Assembly (NCBI RefSeq): GCF_009792235.1
Contig: NZ_CP046973.1
Location: 1,240,001-1,304,000 of the forward strand
Reading direction: 5' to 3'
DNA length: 64,000 nt
DNA from: Microcystis aeruginosa FD4
Lineage (GTDB): Bacteria; Cyanobacteriota; Cyanobacteriia; Cyanobacteriales; Microcystaceae
Shown here: piece after piece, positions 55,098 to 64,000 of the stretch
Layout: each line of letters starts with the position of its first letter
How positions within the stretch are numbered: the stretch's first letter is position 1
Notes under the pieces: model-generated
Told to the model about the DNA's origin: nothing
Databases searched by the model: none
Seen by the model: only the letters and a program-made list of their open reading frames with translations
Position numbers and translations under genes: made by a program

Positions 55098-56073
55098 AGT
55101 TATCAGATGTAAGTTTTAAGTTATCAGATGTAAGTTTTCAGTTTACTGATTACTGAAAATGCTTCCCACTTCCCCACTTCCCCACTTCCCCACTTCCCCA
55201 CTTCCCCACTTCCCCATTCACAACTGATATTACTCTCTCCTATCTCCTTTTTACCTTACCATGGATTCTCTTTTAGAAGTTGAACAAGTTTATGCAGGTT
55301 ATGTGCAGGATTTATACATATTGCAAGGGGTTAACTTTCGCATTGCACCGGGGGAATTAGTCACGGTTATCGGTCCCAATGGTGCGGGAAAATCCACCCT
55401 CGCTAAGGCGATTTTTGGTTTATTAAAACCCAGTGCTGGAACTATCACTTTTAAGGGAAAAAATATCACTGGTTGGAAATCTAATCAAATCGTTCCCCTC
55501 GGAATGGGTTATGTTCCCCAAATTGCTAATGTTTTTCCATCCCTGAGCATTGAGGAAAATCTGGAAATGGGGGCTTTTACGAGCATCAGTTATCAGTTAT
55601 CAGTTATCAGATGTAAGTTTTAAGTTATCAGATGTAAGTTTTCAGTTTACTGATTACTGAAAATGCTTCCCACTTCCCCACTTCCCCACTTCCCCACTTC
55701 CCCATTCACAACTGATATTACTCTCTCCTATCTCCTTTTTACCTTACCATGGATTCTCTTTTAGAAGTTGAACAAGTTTATGCAGGTTATGTGCAGGATT
55801 TATACATATTGCAAGGGGTTAACTTTCGCATTGCACCGGGGGAATTAGTCACGGTTATCGGTCCCAATGGTGCGGGAAAATCCACCCTCGCTAAGGCGAT
55901 TTTTGGTTTATTAAAACCCAGTGCTGGAACTATCACTTTTAAGGGAAAAAATATCACTGGTTGGAAATCTAATCAAATCGTTCCCCTCGGAATGGGTTAT
56001 GTTCCCCAAATTGCTAATGTTTTTCCATCCCTGAGCATTGAGGAAAATCTGGAAATGGGGGCTTTTACGAGCA
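55098..56073. repeat. 488-bp tandem duplication
   Basis: The block from the TTATCAG array through the first 108 codons of the LivF-type gene occurs twice, offset by 488 bases. ATG codons stand at 55261 and 55749, and GAGCA at 55581 and 56069. The joint lies between GAGCA and an ATCAGTT run. The C-rich CTTCCCCA array in each copy differs in unit number. Confidence 0.92.
55261..55623 (+). pseudogene. truncated 5' copy of the LivF/NatE-type gene
   Basis: The first 108 codons are identical to the complete gene at 55749 (Walker A GPNGAGKSTLAKAIFG present). The frame then enters the repeat array (ISYQLSVIRCKF) and stops at 55623. It lacks the signature motif and Walker B, so it cannot be an active ATPase. 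It might still be transcribed from its duplicated promoter. Confidence 0.92.
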
Positions 56074-56486
56074 AAGGAAATATAAAATCTTTAAAAGAGC
56101 GCATTTATGCCATGTTTCCCCGTTTGCTTGAGCGCCGTCGTCAGAAAGCTGGCACTTTATCTGGAGGAGAAAGACAGATGTTAGCCATGGGACGAGCGCT
56201 GATGTTGCAACCGGATTTATTAATTCTCGATGAACCTTCGGCAGCTTTATCTCCTATCTTAGTAACCAGTGTTTTTGAACAGATAAAAGCGATTAATCAG
56301 ACGGGAACTGCCATTATTTTAGTGGAACAGAATGCCAAAAAAGCCCTAATGATGTCCGATCGAGGTTATGTTTTAGAAAGTGGTCAAGATCGTTTTCAGG
56401 GATCGGGTCAAGATTTACTCAATAACCCCAAAGTAGGGCAATTATACCTCGGTGCAGCCTACCATGGCGCACCAGGAAAGGATTAA
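55749..56486 (+). CDS. branched-chain amino acid-type ABC transporter ATPase (LivF/NatE-like)
   Basis: 245 residues. Walker A GPNGAGKSTLAKAI, Q-loop YVPQIANVFPSLS, signature LSGGERQMLAMGRAL, Walker B LLILDEPSAALSP and the H-loop region VEQN. The sequence resembles NatE/LivF of amino-acid importers. Other subunits (LivG, H, M, K) are not in the window, so it is a separate locus. It has a tandem 5' duplicate upstream. Confidence 0.9.
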   Translation: MDSLLEVEQVYAGYVQDLYILQGVNFRIAPGELVTVIGPNGAGKSTLAKAIFGLLKPSAGTITFKGKNITGWKSNQIVPLGMGYVPQIANVFPSLSIEENLEMGAFTSKGNIKSLKERIYAMFPRLLERRRQKAGTLSGGERQMLAMGRALMLQPDLLILDEPSAALSPILVTSVFEQIKAINQTGTAIILVEQNAKKALMMSDRGYVLESGQDRFQGSGQDLLNNPKVGQLYLGAAYHGAPGKD

Positions 56487-56650
56487 TTTTAAAAGGTATA
56501 GGAGAGGGGTGTGGGGTGTAGGGTGTGGGGTGTGGGGAAGTGGGGAAGTGGGGAAGTGGGGAAGTGGGGAAGGAAACCTCTTTCATCTTTGGTAGTGAAA
56601 ATTTTTTCATCAGGACTGACGACCGACGACCGGCTACCCAAAACGAAGTT

Positions 56651-58024
56651 TCACTTTTTAGCATACCAGCGCCATAAAACTCGGGCTAAACGTTGGGGAT
56701 CGTGACGAACTTTGGCAGTAACTTCATCTTCTGCCATTACATTCGCTAAAACAATGCGATAACCCATTTTTCCCACTTCCTCGCGATCTAAAAAGACGGG
56801 ATGACTATGCTCTTGGGCGTATAATTGTAGAGATTGGGGCGATGGTGCAGTTCTTTGGGCCAAAACCGCATCAAAGACGCGTTCTTCACAGACTCCTTCG
56901 ATCGCGCGCAAATGATCAGCCACCGAATAATTATCCGTTTCCCCCGGCTGGGTCATAATATTACAAACATAGACACGGGGAACTGTCACCTGTGCTAGGG
57001 CCTGACGAATTGCGGGAACCAACAAATTAGGGATAATACTGGTATAAAGACTACCCGGCCCGATAATAATATAATCTGCTTCCTTGATTGCCGCTAAAGC
57101 AGCCGGTAAAGCGACCGGATCGGCAGGATGACAGCCAATCTGACGAATTTGCCCCATAGCTTCAGTTATCTTCGATTCTCCCTCAATAATGCGCCCATCG
57201 GCTAACTTGGCCCAGAGACTAACATCGGTAAGGGTAGCAGGTAGCACTTTGCCGCGAATGGCCAAAACTTTGGCACTAGCATCGATCGCCTGTTCCAGAT
57301 CGCCGGTAATCTCGGTCATAGCGCTGATAAATAAATTACCAAAACTGTGGCCCGATAAACCATCCCCGGCATGAAAGCGATATTGAAACAATTCCGTTAA
57401 TAACTTTTCCTCATCGGCTAAAGCGGCGATACAATTGCGAATATCCCCCGGGGGTAAAATACCCATTTCCCGACGTAATCGGCCCGAAGAACCGCCATCA
57501 TCAGCTACGGTGACAATAGCGGTGATATTGGAACTATACTGTTTTAAACCGCGTAAAAGGGTCGATAAACCTGTACCGCCACCAATTGCTACAATTTTTG
57601 GGCCGCGATGGAGACGACGATGGGTGCGTAGGAGATCGACTAATTCCTCCGATGCGTCCGGTTGTAGTGCTTCTGTAATCGTTTCGACGGTGCGACTCTG
57701 ACCCCAGAATAACAAAAAGATACCCAGCAAAACCGCCAGCGGCCCGGAAACAGAATTGGGGACCAAGCGTGCGATCGTTTCTAATGCTTGGGAAACAAAC
57801 TCTAAAAAGCGATTAACTGGGGTTAATTTTACCCAAATAGCCAAACCGAAGGAGGTGAGAAAAACGCCAGTTAAACTGATTAAAAGCCAGCGTTTGACAA
57901 AAAGACCGGGAGAAAGCCATTTAAACCAACGATTAACCCTTTTAGGCGTTTTTCTGCCCACAGAAGCGGCTATTTTCCCCTTCTGAGCGTTGAGTTCCCG
58001 TAGCGTCTGTTTAAATGGACTCAT
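56651..58024 (-). CDS. YvcK/GlmR-family protein with membrane anchor
   Basis: 457 residues. Two N-terminal hydrophobic segments ([37 protein letters not shown]) precede the CofD-like domain with [36 protein letters not shown] and [14 protein letters not shown]. YvcK binds UDP-GlcNAc and affects cell-wall and carbon balance in other bacteria. The N-terminal anchor is typical of the cyanobacterial form. Confidence 0.9.
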   Translation of the reverse strand: MSPFKQTLRELNAQKGKIAASVGRKTPKRVNRWFKWLSPGLFVKRWLLISLTGVFLTSFGLAIWVKLTPVNRFLEFVSQALETIARLVPNSVSGPLAVLLGIFLLFWGQSRTVETITEALQPDASEELVDLLRTHRRLHRGPKIVAIGGGTGLSTLLRGLKQYSSNITAIVTVADDGGSSGRLRREMGILPPGDIRNCIAALADEEKLLTELFQYRFHAGDGLSGHSFGNLFISAMTEITGDLEQAIDASAKVLAIRGKVLPATLTDVSLWAKLADGRIIEGESKITEAMGQIRQIGCHPADPVALPAALAAIKEADYIIIGPGSLYTSIIPNLLVPAIRQALAQVTVPRVYVCNIMTQPGETDNYSVADHLRAIEGVCEERVFDAVLAQRTAPSPQSLQLYAQEHSHPVFLDREEVGKMGYRIVLANVMAEDEVTAKVRHDPQRLARVLWRWYAKK

Positions 58025-58097
58025 AGATGTGGCCTGGCAGCGAACGCATTGATTCTGGAGAGACTGTAGCCGAAAAAGGGGACAAACTCAAGCTAAC

Positions 58098-58583
58098 TTA
58101 ACCTCCCACTTGGGAATAGGCTGCCTCGGAAATTGTGGGAATATCGGCGTATTTGCCGATAACCGACTGTATAATGCTGTAAACACAGGCGGCAAATGCT
58201 CCTAAAAAGACGACGTTAAAAAGAGTTTCTACCACCAAATTCGCCCCTAAACCCTGAGCAAAGAAACCTAAGGCCAATCCCAATAAATACACCAAAATAT
58301 CGATTAAAATCGCCTGCATGGTGTTAAACCGGATAAAATGACTGATGCGGGGATTGCGTACCACAGCGAAAAAGAGGACGAAAAAGATAATTAAACTGCC
58401 AAAGCTTCCCAGAGAACTATAGAGAAAAGCTAAGGGATATAAGGCTATTGCTAAGGCCGCTCCTAAGAAAGGAATTTGCTGAAAGATAAAGACACCGAAG
58501 GCAAAGGCCGAATATAAGGGTAAAAGATATACTAAAGCTGCAAAAATGCGATCTTTTGTATCGGTTGAGCCGCGCCAAGTCAT
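58098..58583 (-). CDS. Tic20-family membrane protein
   Basis: 161 residues with four hydrophobic helices. RIFAALVYLLPLYSAFAFGV, FLGAALAIALYPLAFLYSSL, RNPRISHFIRFNTMQAILID and a C-terminal segment match the Tic20 family, cyanobacterial relatives of the chloroplast inner-envelope import channel. In bacteria its role is not settled. The gene is 73 bases downstream of the YvcK start on the same strand. Confidence 0.88.
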   Translation of the reverse strand: MTWRGSTDTKDRIFAALVYLLPLYSAFAFGVFIFQQIPFLGAALAIALYPLAFLYSSLGSFGSLIIFFVLFFAVVRNPRISHFIRFNTMQAILIDILVYLLGLALGFFAQGLGANLVVETLFNVVFLGAFAACVYSIIQSVIGKYADIPTISEAAYSQVGG

Positions 58584-58893
58584 AATCTATTGTCTCCTGA
58601 GACTACTGCTAACTCTCTCCAAGATAACCCGGCTGCTGACCTGATACTAAATCCTGTTTAAGGGATGTGGGATGTGGGGTGTGGGGTGTGGGGTGTGGGG
58701 TGTGGGGTGTGGGGAGATTTTTTTCAGTAAAAAGGCAGCTCCTCCGCTTATCGCTCAATACTATCGACTGATAACTCATATCAAATCCGCTTGATTAACC
58801 ATGGTTAAAAGTATCTCAAACCCATTAGGTTAAGGGATCGCAATTATAGCCGATTAGCAGGATTTGATATGACTTGCCGTAACCGAAGAAATT
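58584..58893. repeat. gap with a GGGGTGT array
   Basis: Contains GGGTGTG repeats (58669-58715) and no gene. No hoxU-like sequence is seen here, although hoxU would be expected after hoxF in several cyanobacterial hox operons. Confidence 0.7.
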
Positions 58894-58924
58894 GATCGAG
58901 GCCCGACAATGTTCGGCCTCGATC
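58894..58924 (-). terminator. hairpin after hoxF
   Basis: GATCGAGGCC and GGCCTCGATC form a perfect ten-base stem with an eleven-base loop, ten bases after the hoxF stop. A weak T tract follows on the minus strand (AATTTC). It supports the end of the hoxE-hoxF transcript here. Confidence 0.65.
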
Positions 58925-58933
58925 GAATTATAG

Positions 58934-60541
58934 TTATACAGAGACGGGGTGCTTGATTTCCTGTAACAGAGCCAGATATTCCTCCTTAAAATAGTGTAGG
59001 GTACTTAAAATCGGATTGGGAGCGCTTTGACCAAGACCGCAAAGACTGGTTTCCTTGACCATTTGACAGAGATGTTCTAGGTTTTCGAGGTCGTGAATAT
59101 CGGCTTTTCTGTCGATAATTTTGGCCAATAATTCAAACATTTGTACTGTTCCCGTGCGACAGGGGATACATTTACCACAGGACTCCTCGCGACAGAACTC
59201 CATATAGAATTTCGCCACTTCCACCATGCTGGTACTATCATCCATGACCACCATACCCCCGGATCCCATCATCGAACCGAGTTTGGCTAAGGATTCGTAA
59301 TCCACGGGAGTATCGAGTAAATTAGCGGGAATACAACCCCCAGAGGGGCCGCCGGTTTGTACCGCTTTTACTTGACCATCGGGAACACCACCCCCCATCT
59401 CCTCGACAATTTCCCGGAGAGTAATGCCCATTGGCACTTCAATCAGCCCATTATTGCGGATTTTTCCCGTTAAAGCGAAGATTTTTGTGCCTTTACTGGT
59501 GGCAGTACCGATATTGGCGTACCAAGCGGCCCCAGAGCGGATAATAGCGGCGATATTAGCGTAGGACTCGACGTTATTAATCAGGGTGGGACAACCATCG
59601 AGGCCCGATTGGGCCGGATAGGGGGGACGGGTGCGGGGAGTGCCGCGGCCGCCTTCAATGGAATGGATGAGAGCGGTTTCCTCTCCACAGACAAAAGCTC
59701 CCGCTCCGATGCGGATATCCACCTTAAAATCGAAAGTGGACTCGAATACTTGGGAACCCATTAAACCGAATTTTTTGGCCTGATTAATCGCTTTTTGCAG
59801 ACGATCAATCGCTAGGGGATATTCGGCTCTAACATAGATATAACCATGATCGGCCCCCACGGCATAGGCAGCGATCGCCATTCCTTCCAGGACTAAATGG
59901 GGGTCACTTTCCAAAACACTACGGTCCATAAACGCCCCGGGATCCCCTTCATCAGCATTACAGATAACGTATTTTTGTTTACCCGGTTGTTTAGCCACCG
60001 TCGCCCATTTTAAACCAGTGGGATAACCCGCACCACCCCGGCCGCGCAAACCGCTTTTGGTGATTTCCTCCACCACCTGGGCCGGAGTCATCTCGTAGAG
60101 GGCCTTGTAGAGAGATTGATAACCCCCGACGGCGATATATTCCTCAATGCGATCGGGATCGATTTTACCGCTATTTTCCCGGACAATTTTGACTTGATGG
60201 GAGAAAAAGGGATGTTTTGAGTCCCCTAATTGCACCTCGGTTTTGCCGCCATTTAACGCCGCAATAATGCTGGCCGCACTTTCCGGGGTGACTTCTTCGT
60301 ATAGGAGATCCTGGGGATCCACTTCCACTAACGGACCACGACCACAAAAACCCATACAACCGACCCCCACCACTTCGACTTTATCCTCTAGGTCTGCCTC
60401 TTTGACGGCAGTGGCGAGGTTTTTTTCGATTTGGAGGGAGTTAGCAGCTTGACAACCGGTGGAAGTGCAACAATGCACCCGGATGCTTTTTTGTCTAGCT
60501 TTTTCTTTTGCGGCCACTGCCAATAATTCTTGTAAGTCCAT
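58934..60541 (-). CDS. hoxF: bidirectional [NiFe]-hydrogenase diaphorase subunit HoxF
   Basis: 535 residues. The N-terminal thioredoxin-like 2Fe-2S domain has [10 protein letters not shown] and [11 protein letters not shown]. The NADH/FMN domain has [20 protein letters not shown] and [17 protein letters not shown], and the 4Fe-4S motif is [13 protein letters not shown] with [11 protein letters not shown]. It resembles Synechocystis HoxF along the length. It exchanges electrons with NAD(P)H or ferredoxin. hoxE precedes it by 28 bases. Confidence 0.9.
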   Translation of the reverse strand: MDLQELLAVAAKEKARQKSIRVHCCTSTGCQAANSLQIEKNLATAVKEADLEDKVEVVGVGCMGFCGRGPLVEVDPQDLLYEEVTPESAASIIAALNGGKTEVQLGDSKHPFFSHQVKIVRENSGKIDPDRIEEYIAVGGYQSLYKALYEMTPAQVVEEITKSGLRGRGGAGYPTGLKWATVAKQPGKQKYVICNADEGDPGAFMDRSVLESDPHLVLEGMAIAAYAVGADHGYIYVRAEYPLAIDRLQKAINQAKKFGLMGSQVFESTFDFKVDIRIGAGAFVCGEETALIHSIEGGRGTPRTRPPYPAQSGLDGCPTLINNVESYANIAAIIRSGAAWYANIGTATSKGTKIFALTGKIRNNGLIEVPMGITLREIVEEMGGGVPDGQVKAVQTGGPSGGCIPANLLDTPVDYESLAKLGSMMGSGGMVVMDDSTSMVEVAKFYMEFCREESCGKCIPCRTGTVQMFELLAKIIDRKADIHDLENLEHLCQMVKETSLCGLGQSAPNPILSTLHYFKEEYLALLQEIKHPVSV

Positions 60542-60569
60542 ATTTTTCTCAATCCACTAGAGTGAAAAA

Positions 60570-61079
60570 TTACTGGGCGAAACTCTTTAGTTTCGCCAAG
60601 ACAGTTTCCGAATCTTGTTTCGGGGCCACGACTCCATCGAAGACCACGGCCGGCGCAATCCCACAGGCCCCGATACAACGGGCCGACACTAGGGAAATTT
60701 CTCCATCGGCGGTGGTTTCTCCCACTTTGACATCAAAGCTGTTTTCGATGTCTTCGAGGATTTTGCCGCTGCCTTTGACATAACAAGCGGTTCCCATACA
60801 GACAATACAGGTGTGTTTTCCCGCCGGTTTCAAGGAAAAGAGATGATAGAAGGTTGCTACCCCATAGACGCGACTGAGGGGCAGTTTTAGCGCCCGGGCA
60901 ACGTAGAGGAGAACATCTTCTTCTAGGAATCCAAAGGCTTCTTGCGCTTTGTGCAGGACTTCAATCAGGGCTGATTGATTATATCCTGCTCGCTTCATGG
61001 TAATGTCGAGGACTTTGAAGCGTTTATCGCCACTGGGATGCTCTTTTTTCTCCGTTTGAGGAGGATTGGCAGTTTGCAT
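60570..61079 (-). CDS. hoxE: bidirectional hydrogenase diaphorase subunit HoxE
   Basis: 169 residues from [15 protein letters not shown]; a start 24 codons earlier (61151) is possible but that extension is unlike Hox[21 protein letters not shown] opens the domain, and a 2Fe-2S cluster is made by [13 protein letters not shown] and [12 protein letters not shown]. HoxE links the diaphorase to its electron partner. It forms an operon with hoxF. Confidence 0.92.
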   Translation of the reverse strand: MQTANPPQTEKKEHPSGDKRFKVLDITMKRAGYNQSALIEVLHKAQEAFGFLEEDVLLYVARALKLPLSRVYGVATFYHLFSLKPAGKHTCIVCMGTACYVKGSGKILEDIENSFDVKVGETTADGEISLVSARCIGACGIAPAVVFDGVVAPKQDSETVLAKLKSFAQ

Positions 61080-61325
61080 AAATCTTAACCAAATAAATTT
61101 TAGGGGCGATGACGGGAAAAATAGGGAGAGTTGTCGGTTTTCCTTGCTCATCTCCCTGCTTTTATTCTGACACTGGCTCCGGAGGGCGATCGATAACTTT
61201 ATCTTTCCTTTAGTTATTGGGGGATAGGGGATTTTTCAGTTATCAGTTATCAGTCAGGGATTAGGAGATGGGGAGATGGGGTAAAAAGCTGCCTCTTGCA
61301 TGAGTGCCTCTCTCAAAAATAGCAA

Positions 61326-61437
61326 TTATAGCGTTTTTCAGTCTGCTGAGGTACAAAAGTTATGGGTTTTAGGCAAAAGGCAAAAGGCAAAAGGGAAGAA
61401 AAATATGTGTACCTCACTAGCTTAGGAAACGCTATAA
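61326..61437. mobile_element. 112-bp MITE with TTATAGCGTTT ends
   Basis: Left TTATAGCGTTTTTCAG and inner GAGGTACA face TGTACCTC and GGAAACGCTATAA. The middle is a CAAAAGG array. A single end with TATAGCAGTTATC and GAGGTACA lies at 38182. The gap 61152-61605 has no gene; a solo GGGTGCATCTCA end lies at 61492. Confidence 0.7.
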
Positions 61438-61605
61438 GTAGCATCAGCGAAGTTTAAGTATGACGCATCGAGTTAAACAAGTTGGAAAACTGGGTGCATC
61501 TCATTTTTGTCGATCTACGATGCTCGTTCTTGTTGGAAATTTTACCGTAGCTGGCCCTATTCTTTCGTGGAAGTCATGGCAAAATCTCTTTAACGCGAAC
61601 TAAAG

Positions 61606-62424
61606 TTATTTACTTTTTTGAGATGATAACAAATTGGAATCGATGTTGAGCAGGGGAAGGAAGCCTGAACCACTCATGACGACAGGAAAACGTCCATCCC
61701 ACTTTTCGATTGCTCGTTGTTGTAAAATTTCTGCTGTTAGGTTTTGGCGCAATAGTTTTTGAGCTTCTGCCTGTCCCTTCGCACGGTTGATTTCCGCTTT
61801 CGCTTCCTGTTCTGCTTGTTGTGCGCGAAAAGCAGCTTCTTCTGCCTTTTGTTCCGCTACTTGTTTGGCTTCAATCGCCGCGTTAAACTCTTCAGAAAAA
61901 CCAAAATTAACGAGAGATACATCATTGATAATTATCCCATAACGTCTTAATCTTTCGGCGAGGGAAGTGTCAATTTCACGTTTGAGTTCTCCTCGCTCTT
62001 GCAAGATATTTTGTACGGGACGTTGTGCTGTTGCCGCTTTGACAATTTCCGATACTGCTGGGTTTATAATACCAGAGACAATCGCATTGATATCCCCAAC
62101 TTGTTGATAAATCTGATTGACTTTGTCGGGGTCGATGTGCCAGTTAACGATAATAGTTGTTTCCACATCTTGCAAATCCTTAGAAGCTCCTTTTGCCTTT
62201 ACTTCCGTTGTTTGTACTCGAACGTTGAGGGGCTTGATCTTGGTGACAATCGGTATAACAGGATGAATTCCTTCATCGAGGATTTGTTTTTGCACTTTGC
62301 CAAAGTACATGACAACGCCGCGTTCGCCCGTATCAATAATGACAAAAGGGCGCAGTATGGTAGTAATGGCTAATATCAAAATTCCCCCGGCCATTAATGG
62401 TATTATATGGCGATTGTAATTCAT
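61606..62424 (-). CDS. prohibitin-like SPFH/band 7 protein
   Basis: 272 residues. An N-terminal membrane segment (IIPLMAGGILILAITTIL) is followed by the SPFH domain (GERGVVMYFGKVQKQILDEG, VNWHIDPDKVNQIYQQVGDI) and a coiled coil rich in Ala, Glu and Lys (KQVAEQKAEEAAFRAQQAEQ). The layout is that of prohibitins, membrane scaffolds that in cyanobacteria lie at thylakoid or plasma membrane. Stand-alone gene. Confidence 0.93.
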   Translation of the reverse strand: MNYNRHIIPLMAGGILILAITTILRPFVIIDTGERGVVMYFGKVQKQILDEGIHPVIPIVTKIKPLNVRVQTTEVKAKGASKDLQDVETTIIVNWHIDPDKVNQIYQQVGDINAIVSGIINPAVSEIVKAATAQRPVQNILQERGELKREIDTSLAERLRRYGIIINDVSLVNFGFSEEFNAAIEAKQVAEQKAEEAAFRAQQAEQEAKAEINRAKGQAEAQKLLRQNLTAEILQQRAIEKWDGRFPVVMSGSGFLPLLNIDSNLLSSQKSK

Positions 62425-62476
62425 GACAACTTCTTAGATATTTGATCAGTTTTATCGTAGCACTGTTCTTATACTA

Positions 62477-62765
62477 ATACCATTTTTCAAAAGTAATGAC
62501 AGAGATGGTTATGCCTGGTGCATCTCAATTTTGTCGAAATATCCAGATGACATTTTGGGCGCACGCGGTGCGCCCCTACCATTGGCGAAATAATATTATT
62601 GTAGGGGCGAATTGCCTTCGCCCTCTTTGAACAACTTCTGCTGCTCACCTTAAGTGAGAGAAAATCACCAATAGGATACCATTTTTCTTTATTCGCGTCA
62701 CAACGAATGCAGGCTTGGCAAGCATTCGAGCGTGGATGTCTGTCATGGATTTAGAAATTTGGTAT
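62477..62765. repeat. 289-bp repeat, copy 2
   Basis: The reverse complement of 20537-20825, with one difference seen. Ends ATACCATTT and TTTGGTAT. No coding potential. It lies upstream of the prohibitin gene and may have altered its promoter region. Confidence 0.85.
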
Positions 62766-62949
62766 AAATCCTGTTTAAAAAGTATAGGGTGGGGAGAAAC
62801 AATCCATAACTGAGTTTTTAAAGAAGGTATGACGACTTGACGACTGACGACTTGACGACGGGAGCATCTCACCTTTGTAACCTCTAAATCAGGTTTTTAT
62901 GTCAAGCTATTTTGAAAGCCTTGCTAAAAAGCAGTTTTAGGGATAAGTA

Positions 62950-63162
62950 GGGTCTGCTGAATAAATCTAAAAACCTTGTTGGATAGGACTTTTAGACTTT
63001 TTTACCCTCAAAAAGTGCCAGCCATTGCGGGGATCGGGGGGAAAATTCAGGGACTTTTTCTCTGAAAATTAGGTAATTGACCAGATGAAAATTGGTAAAA
63101 CCCTACACCCTACACCCCACACCCCACACCCTACCCCCACGAGAAACTTTTTCAGCATACCC
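62950..63162. mobile_element. 213-bp MITE, copy D
   Basis: Begins GGGTCTGCTGAATAA and ends TTTTTCAGCATACCC. The duplication TAAGTA is at 62944-62949 and 63163-63168. Its length is identical to copies A and B. Confidence 0.88.
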
Positions 63163-63291
63163 TAAGTATAATTACTCACTTGCATAAATGAGATGCTCCC
63201 CGCTTCTCCTTCTCTGCTGCCCCGGGAGAGTGCTTCCACAGAGTCAATGCCACTGCCTGCTTGACATCCCCCCCCCTGAACGGTTACCAAA

Positions 63292-64000
63292 TCAGAAAGT
63301 AAAAGTCGTGCGGATAGTACCGATAACTAAGGTGGAATTGTTGTTATTTGAGTTAGGAGAAGTAATCACGATTATCCCTGGAGTAAGGGCAATATTATCA
63401 GTGAGTTTCCACTCATAAAATCCTTCGATATGAAAGGAAGTATCGGGATCATTAGTGGAACTACCATCATTTAATCTAATGCTAGAATTAGATACCCAAG
63501 GCTGCATACCAACAATAAGACCCGCCGTATTTCCTTCCTTAAATAAATCAGGAAAAGCCAAAGTTACCGCCCAATTCCAGATATCTAAATCCCCGCGTTC
63601 TAGTTGTCCGTCTAAAGTGCTAAGAGTTCTCGCTTTTGTGTAACCCCCCCAACCACCGAGGACAAAACCATCGACAATTCGCCAACTAAATTGTAAACCC
63701 AAACTATTATTAATTGTCGGGACAGCCTCCCCGAATAGTTCTTCAGTGAAAAATTGGAAATTCGATCGCTGGCTTCCCGTTCCCGTATCTAATTGGTTAT
63801 AACCATGAAAGTAGGATAAAGCAATGCCAAAATTCTCGTCTGGAACATAACCCACCTGCGCTAGGGCAGTATAGGAACCGTTAAATAAACCCGCTCCTGG
63901 GTTAGGATCGTTAGCATCTCCGGCAAGATAACCGGCGCTGAATTGCAAAGCCCCATAATTACCCTGTAAACCGAGTCCAGTTTGTCCGGGGGCAAAATAA
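63292..64000 (-). CDS. OprB-type outer-membrane porin, N-terminus outside window
   Basis: About 236 residues are visible, open to base 64000. Beta-strand patterns with alternating aromatic residues (GIALSYFHGYNQLDTG, LGLQFSWRIVDGFVLGGWGG, FHIEGFYEWKLTDNIALTPG) and a terminal Phe (TIRTTFTF) mark the C-terminal barrel of cyanobacterial OprB/iron-uptake porins, which carry an SLH domain at the missing N-terminus. The substrate is unclear. Bases 63169-63291 hold no gene. Confidence 0.85.
   Translation of the reverse strand, partial: YFAPGQTGLGLQGNYGALQFSAGYLAGDANDPNPGAGLFNGSYTALAQVGYVPDENFGIALSYFHGYNQLDTGTGSQRSNFQFFTEELFGEAVPTINNSLGLQFSWRIVDGFVLGGWGGYTKARTLSTLDGQLERGDLDIWNWAVTLAFPDLFKEGNTAGLIVGMQPWVSNSSIRLNDGSSTNDPDTSFHIEGFYEWKLTDNIALTPGIIVITSPNSNNNNSTLVIGTIRTTFTF

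Noticed and set aside
58934..60541. NuoF instead of HoxF
   Set aside because: The N-terminal 2Fe-2S thioredoxin-like domain, the overall match to Synechocystis HoxF and the adjacent hoxE favour HoxF. Cyanobacterial NDH-1 lacks NuoEFG.
63255..63280. Another tnpB-type end (GGGGATGTCAAG on the minus strand)
   Set aside because: Only the short motif is present, without the preceding hairpin; a chance match is likely.

Overview
The window looks like a chromosomal segment of a unicellular bloom-forming cyanobacterium, most probably Microcystis or a close relative. Support comes from phycobilisome genes (cpcS-type lyase, rod-core linker cpcG), ndhL, the ferredoxin-thioredoxin reductase variable chain, a Tic20 homologue, a CYP120-type P450 and a HoxE/HoxF diaphorase pair. 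Frequent GCGATCGC (HIP1-like) octamers and a very heavy load of insertion sequences, MITE-like elements and short tandem repeats fit the same assignment. Species is inferred, not proven.

Layout. 1-3.4 kb: a WD40 lipoprotein cut by the window edge, a DUF29 gene with a small partner, a hicAB toxin-antitoxin pair and an MCE/MlaD-type lipid-transport protein. 3.4-7.7 kb: a mobile-DNA zone with a degenerate tnpB end, an intact IS110-like transposase, an orphan SSB C-terminal tail, two small unknown genes and a broken IS4-type transposase. 7.7-12.9 kb: a compact, co-oriented block of about nine unrecognised genes with overlapping starts and stops, headed by a small HTH regulator and closed by a strong terminator. 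This is the best candidate for an undescribed element. 13-28 kb: housekeeping genes (glycosyltransferase, ABC1 kinase, CYP120, alanine racemase, queG, HAD phosphatase, an intronless tRNA-Leu(UAA), ndhL, retropepsin-like protease, Mrr nuclease, cpcS, cpcG, mnmA). 29.3-31.8 kb: a 2.4-kb unit bounded by about 265-bp inverted repeats that encloses a DUF900 hydrolase gene. 32-38 kb: tnpB debris, MITEs, a universal stress protein, mnmE and a DUF2062 gene split by a MITE. 38.4-43.6 kb: a cluster of putative PD-(D/E)XK proteins (two DUF3782-like paralogues, one related coiled-coil protein, one Rpn-like, one Uma2) plus a PEP-CTERM gene whose signal peptide is out of frame at a G9 tract. 44-64 kb: lpdA, tatA, tldD, carB, ftrV, tyrS, a GT2 glycosyltransferase, a ferredoxin, a partly duplicated LivF/NatE-type ATPase gene, a YvcK-family gene, tic20, hoxF-hoxE, a prohibitin and an outer-membrane porin cut by the window edge.

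How it fits together. Most core genes stand alone or in pairs, and the DNA between them is filled with small mobile repeats. At least six MITE-like families can be told apart by terminal inverted repeats and target duplications. One 213-bp family shows six-base duplications of the form TAnnTA at four copies, and in several places its ends supply a gene's stop codon. Another, with TA duplications, interrupts a DUF2062 gene and a tnpB relic in a way that can be reversed on paper to give intact frames. All functional calls rest on recognised motifs and remembered family features; no database search was possible.
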